Of a DNA stretch of 64,000 nucleotides, positions 61,879 to 64,000 are shown in pieces. The stretch covers positions 1 through 64,000 of the forward strand of contig CANOTH010000003.1 of the NCBI GenBank assembly GCA_947570505.1, read 5' to 3'. This DNA comes from an uncultured Candidatus Saccharibacteria bacterium. Lineage in GTDB: Bacteria; Patescibacteriota; Saccharimonadia; Saccharimonadales; Saccharimonadaceae. Every line of letters begins with the position of its first letter. The stretch's first letter is position 1. Below the pieces are notes generated by a model. The model was not told the origin of the DNA, did no database searches, and saw only the letters and a program-made list of their open reading frames with translations. The position numbers and the translations under genes were made by a program.

Positions 61879-62964
61879 TTATTGATTTTCTGGAGATAAC
61901 TCGTAAGAATCTTTGTCGACTTTGGAAAAGAGTTTTTTGTTTTGCAGGTTAAGTAGGACTGTGGTCTCTTTGACTTTACGGGCTCGCAGCACACGTTTGA
62001 CAATTTCTTCACGAGTTAATGGTTCGCCAGCTTCTTTTAAGATATTAGTGATGATGTCGGCTACCGTACCTCGGGCATAACCCCAAGAATTTAGGGCATA
62101 AATACCACGACCAATCAAGATGAAACGTGGGTCTTTGATTAGTTCATTATGAATAGCTTGGATGGTGACGTTTTTACGGCGAAATTCGGATTTAGAAATA
62201 GCCTCGGCAATGTCGGAGAAGTGCATTGGCTCTTTTTTCGCCTCCAATACCACGAAAATCTTATCACGAATGTTACGAGGGTTGACAGTAGGCCACTTCG
62301 CCAGACCCCATAAGCCGTTGAGCGAGGCCAGTAACTTTGAGATTGAAGCAACTGCGCGGATATGATCTGGGTGCTCGTAGTCTAGAACCTCATCAAGCTG
62401 TTCAATGGTCATAGGCTCTTTGTTTTTCTTGATAATATCGACGATTTTGTCAACTCGGGCATGTACAGTTTTGGCATCGCCATATTCCGCAATACCAATC
62501 GCGGCATAATAAAGGTCATTCTCGTCAATAGCGGTGAGATTATTAGAAATCGCGCTAATGAAGGTAAGTTTAGCGCGTTCGGCTGGGGTGGCTTTGTGTC
62601 CGTAGATGCGATCAGCGAGGTCGGTAGTACGGGCGACTCGGCCTAGCTCAGTCAGATTGCGGATGATGAGCTTTTCGGCCGCCGCTAAGTCTTCAATTTG
62701 ACCTTCTTCCGCACCAATACGCAAGCGCACGAGAATGGCTTTTTCAAGCTGGCGTACCCGTTCACGAGTAATATTAAGTAGTTCCCCGATTTGTTCGAGT
62801 GTCTCTTTTTGACCGGATAAACCGAAGCGCCGAGAAATAATCTCGCGCTCACGATCCTGTTCGATGATATTTAGACTGCCTTTAATGGCTTTTTCGATAG
62901 TGCTGGTATGCTGATCCATCAGATTCCCTTTGTCCCCTTCGACTCTAAAGTTAATATTTGTCAT
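61879..62964 (-). CDS. sigma-70 region 4 and HARE-HTH transcription regulator
   Basis: A 361-aa protein. An N-terminal helix-turn-helix of sigma region 4 type (EREIISRRFGLSGQKETLEQ ... ITRERVRQLEKAILVRLR, about residues 38-85) is followed by two winged domains: a middle one and a HARE-HTH (RpoE-delta-like) domain at about 255-320 (FSDIAEAISKSEFRRKNVTI). Sigma regions 2 and 3 are absent, so it is not a complete sigma factor. It probably binds RNA polymerase or promoters as a modulator. TATCAT box 15 nt before the ATG. Confidence 0.8.
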   Translation of the reverse strand: MTNINFRVEGDKGNLMDQHTSTIEKAIKGSLNIIEQDREREIISRRFGLSGQKETLEQIGELLNITRERVRQLEKAILVRLRIGAEEGQIEDLAAAEKLIIRNLTELGRVARTTDLADRIYGHKATPAERAKLTFISAISNNLTAIDENDLYYAAIGIAEYGDAKTVHARVDKIVDIIKKNKEPMTIEQLDEVLDYEHPDHIRAVASISKLLASLNGLWGLAKWPTVNPRNIRDKIFVVLEAKKEPMHFSDIAEAISKSEFRRKNVTIQAIHNELIKDPRFILIGRGIYALNSWGYARGTVADIITNILKEAGEPLTREEIVKRVLRARKVKETTVLLNLQNKKLFSKVDKDSYELSPENQ

Positions 62965-63094
62965 TTACTTTATGATAGCATATTTTCGTGTTACCGTCAA
63001 CAGCTGAAATTAAAATCAGGCTAACTTTCTATAGCTATTATATCACTTTTTGGTGAAAAAATGGGAAAATTGCTATAATATTTTTTTGGTCCGC

Positions 63095-63166
63095 CCATCA
63101 TAACAGAGGTAAGTAATTTCTTTATCCTCTTATGCCTATTTACTTGGAATAGGTCTTTTATGATGG
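63095..63166 (+). ncRNA. candidate small three-way-junction RNA
   Basis: TATAAT at about 63075 precedes a compact fold: P1 CCATCATAA (63095-63103) with TTATGATGG (63158-63166), P2 AGAGG (63105-63109) with CCTCT (63126-63130), and P3 CCTATT (63135-63140) with AATAGG (63148-63153). The P2 loop has AAGTAA (63111-63116) and the P3 side TTACTT (63140-63145), which are complementary and could kiss. The fold resembles purine riboswitches in shape but lacks their junction sequence. No gene follows on this strand, so it may be a free small RNA. Confidence 0.5.
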
Positions 63167-63290
63167 ATAATTGGACTCTATACTACTATTTTATCACAGT
63201 TTGCTATAAAAGTCAATAAAAATACCTTTCCTCAATCTTCAAGTACTGGGCATACCACAAGAGGAAGTACAGAATCTGGGCAATACATTC

Positions 63291-63303
63291 TCGCTACGGA
63301 ACG
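63291..63303 (-). repeat. orphan 5' border of a cassette (L)
   Basis: TCGCTACGGAACG is a mutated copy of the 5' border (CCGCTACGGACG, with one inserted A). The following minus-strand sequence does not encode the domain, so only the border survives. Confidence 0.5.
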
Positions 63304-63499
63304 TTACTGGAAGCGCCGTAAAACTTTTCTGCAACAAAAGCACATACACTATACCGCCAAGACAGCAAGGAATTAAGCACTTGCCGGTCATACGAGAAGA
63401 TTGCGCCGACTAGGGTTAAAATATATTTCCAAAAACCTTTTTCGGTTTTGGTAGATTTTGATTTTCTGGCGGTTGCTGCACTATGGGTGGTTGAGCCAT
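63294..63499 (-). pseudogene. broken membrane-protein gene fused to a cassette border
   Basis: From ATG 63499 a frame gives MAQPPIVQQPPENQNLPKPK and then KVFGNIF and a stop (63416-63418). The alternative frame continues with WKYILTLVGAIFSYDRQVL and ends at TAG inside the orphan cassette border 63291-63303. A Pro/Gln-rich cytoplasmic start followed by a hydrophobic segment in the next frame suggests a frameshifted surface or pilin-like protein whose variable C-terminus was once here. Confidence 0.45.
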
Positions 63500-63559
63500 C
63501 GGCGATTGATCTCCTTCTTTCTGACAATCATTATCATGAAACAGCAACAGCATAACTAG

Positions 63560-63764
63560 CTATACCAAACAGCGGACGGGGAAACCGTACCAACGAACAT
63601 AGTCACCGGACGGGTTAACACCTGAGGCAGAGAAGTCGAGGTTGTAAGCTTTAGCATCCCAGGTACCAGCCCCGTAAACAGTAGCAATACGAGACCAACC
63701 GTAGCCATGGATGCCGAAGTTCCTCAAAGCGCTATTATTAAGATTAATCCACCCGCTACGGACG
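63560..63764 (-). repeat. variable cassette K, adenine-mutated sibling of G
   Basis: The 5' border is at 63753-63764 and the stop at 63560. It encodes FVRSGWINLNNSALRNFGIH ... DAKAYNLDFSASGVNPSGDY ... GFPVRCLV. It differs from cassette G at nine bases, every one an adenine in G. Coding changes are Asn to His, Asp, Ser or Tyr and Asp to Gly, typical of DGR variable repeats. Confidence 0.88.
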
Positions 63765-63877
63765 AAAGATTTCTTATAAGCGATGATTCCGTCCAAAATA
63801 TAGGATTTTAAAAGATAATTCTCCAGGAGACTATAATTCTATTGTATCACGAGTTTTGTAAAAAGTCAATATTAATT

Positions 63878-64000
63878 TTATGATTTTGCAGATTTTCGAC
63901 TAGAAGTCTTTTTGGCGCCCGTCTTGCCCTTACTTTTGCTCGTCTTAGCTTTAGTAGTCTTCTTGGTGTCTTTAGTGGTTTTACTACTTTTACCACTTTT
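63878..64000 (-). CDS. Lys-rich C-terminal tail of a protein cut by the window edge
   Basis: On the minus strand 40 codons run in from beyond 64000 to TAA 63878-63880. The product is almost only Lys, Ser, Thr, Gly and Ala (for example SKTTKDTKKTTKAKTSK), a histone-H1-like tail as found at the end of topoisomerase I or DNA-binding proteins. The body lies outside the window. Confidence 0.7.
   Translation of the reverse strand, partial: KSGKSSKTTKDTKKTTKAKTSKSKGKTGAKKTSSRKSAKS

Noticed and set aside
63095-63166. Purine riboswitch
   Set aside because: Shape is similar, but the conserved junction (UAUA, UNUNNC) is missing and no purine gene follows.
1-64000. CRISPR array
   Set aside because: No series of identical short direct repeats with regular spacers was seen, and no Cas proteins are encoded.
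1-64000. tRNA or rRNA genes
   Set aside because: Reading the spacers I found no cloverleaf with GGTTCRA-type T arm and no 16S/23S/5S signatures. A tRNAscan run would be decisive.

Overview
The window looks like the chromosome of a Candidate Phyla Radiation bacterium, most likely a Saccharibacterium (TM7). This is an inference from gene content. It carries small CPR-type DUF5663 proteins, an RNase J with a long basic N-terminal tail, sortase-type (LPxTG) surface proteins, and a compact division/peptidoglycan cluster. Many genes are leaderless: the start codon lies about 7-10 nt after a TATAAT box. TGA works as a normal stop codon.

Layout. 0-3.5 kb: an array of hairpins, a CdiA-CT-like nuclease, and a diversity-generating-retroelement (DGR) type reverse transcriptase with an accessory protein. 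3.6-16.4 kb: housekeeping genes (fmt, def, priA, recJ, rpsU, adk, map, ftsA, ftsZ). 16.4-22.2 kb: a NrdR-like regulator without zinc ligands, a thioredoxin-like protein, a membrane protein behind a long structured leader, and ileS behind a T-box-like leader. 22.2-23.2 kb: the first variable cassettes. 23.3-28.8 kb: envelope or surface proteins ending in an LPETG protein. 28.9-36.6 kb: rplU, a GT39-like glycosyltransferase, parA/parB, rnj and a MazG-like enzyme. 38.2-42.9 kb: clpC (with a perfect CIRCE operator), a membrane metalloprotease, clpP and rnhA. 43-48 kb: a membrane protein, three cassettes, a nucleoside-deoxyribosyltransferase-like protein, a CYTH protein and a DUF4868 protein. 48.8-56.6 kb: rsmH, an FtsL-like gene, a PBP2/FtsI, mraY, a 39-aa membrane peptide, ftsW, murG and an FtsQ-like gene. 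57.6-61.8 kb: a minus-strand operon of a TraG/VirD4-like ATPase, a Panacea/SocA-like protein and a Fic protein. 61.9-64 kb: a sigma-region-4/HARE-HTH regulator, a small three-way-junction RNA candidate, another cassette, and a Lys-rich protein tail that leaves the window.

The most striking feature is a family of at least eleven dispersed cassettes of about 200-210 bp. None is attached to a full-length gene. Each starts near CGTCCGTAGCGG (FVRSG) and nearly all end at CCGTCCGCTGTTTGGTATA (PVRCLV). They encode the C-terminal half of a FISUMP / C-type-lectin-like domain (G-x-x-W-S ... R-x-x-G-F-P-V-R-C-L). Two of them, 44125-44333 and 63560-63764, differ at 9 positions, and all 9 are adenines in the coding strand of the first copy. 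That is the adenine-specific signature of DGR mutagenesis. The window also encodes a reverse transcriptase with the DGR hallmark IGNLTSQ, but no template repeat is visible beside it. Several cassettes are followed by palindromic elements, and by inverted copies of their own 3' end, that could form cruciforms. I propose a dispersed DGR-linked cassette reservoir for surface-protein diversification. The RT link and the function are inference.

A second dispersed element, a palindromic repeat of about 120-160 bp, occurs intergenically and also in frame inside priA, like the palindromic elements found within Rickettsia genes.
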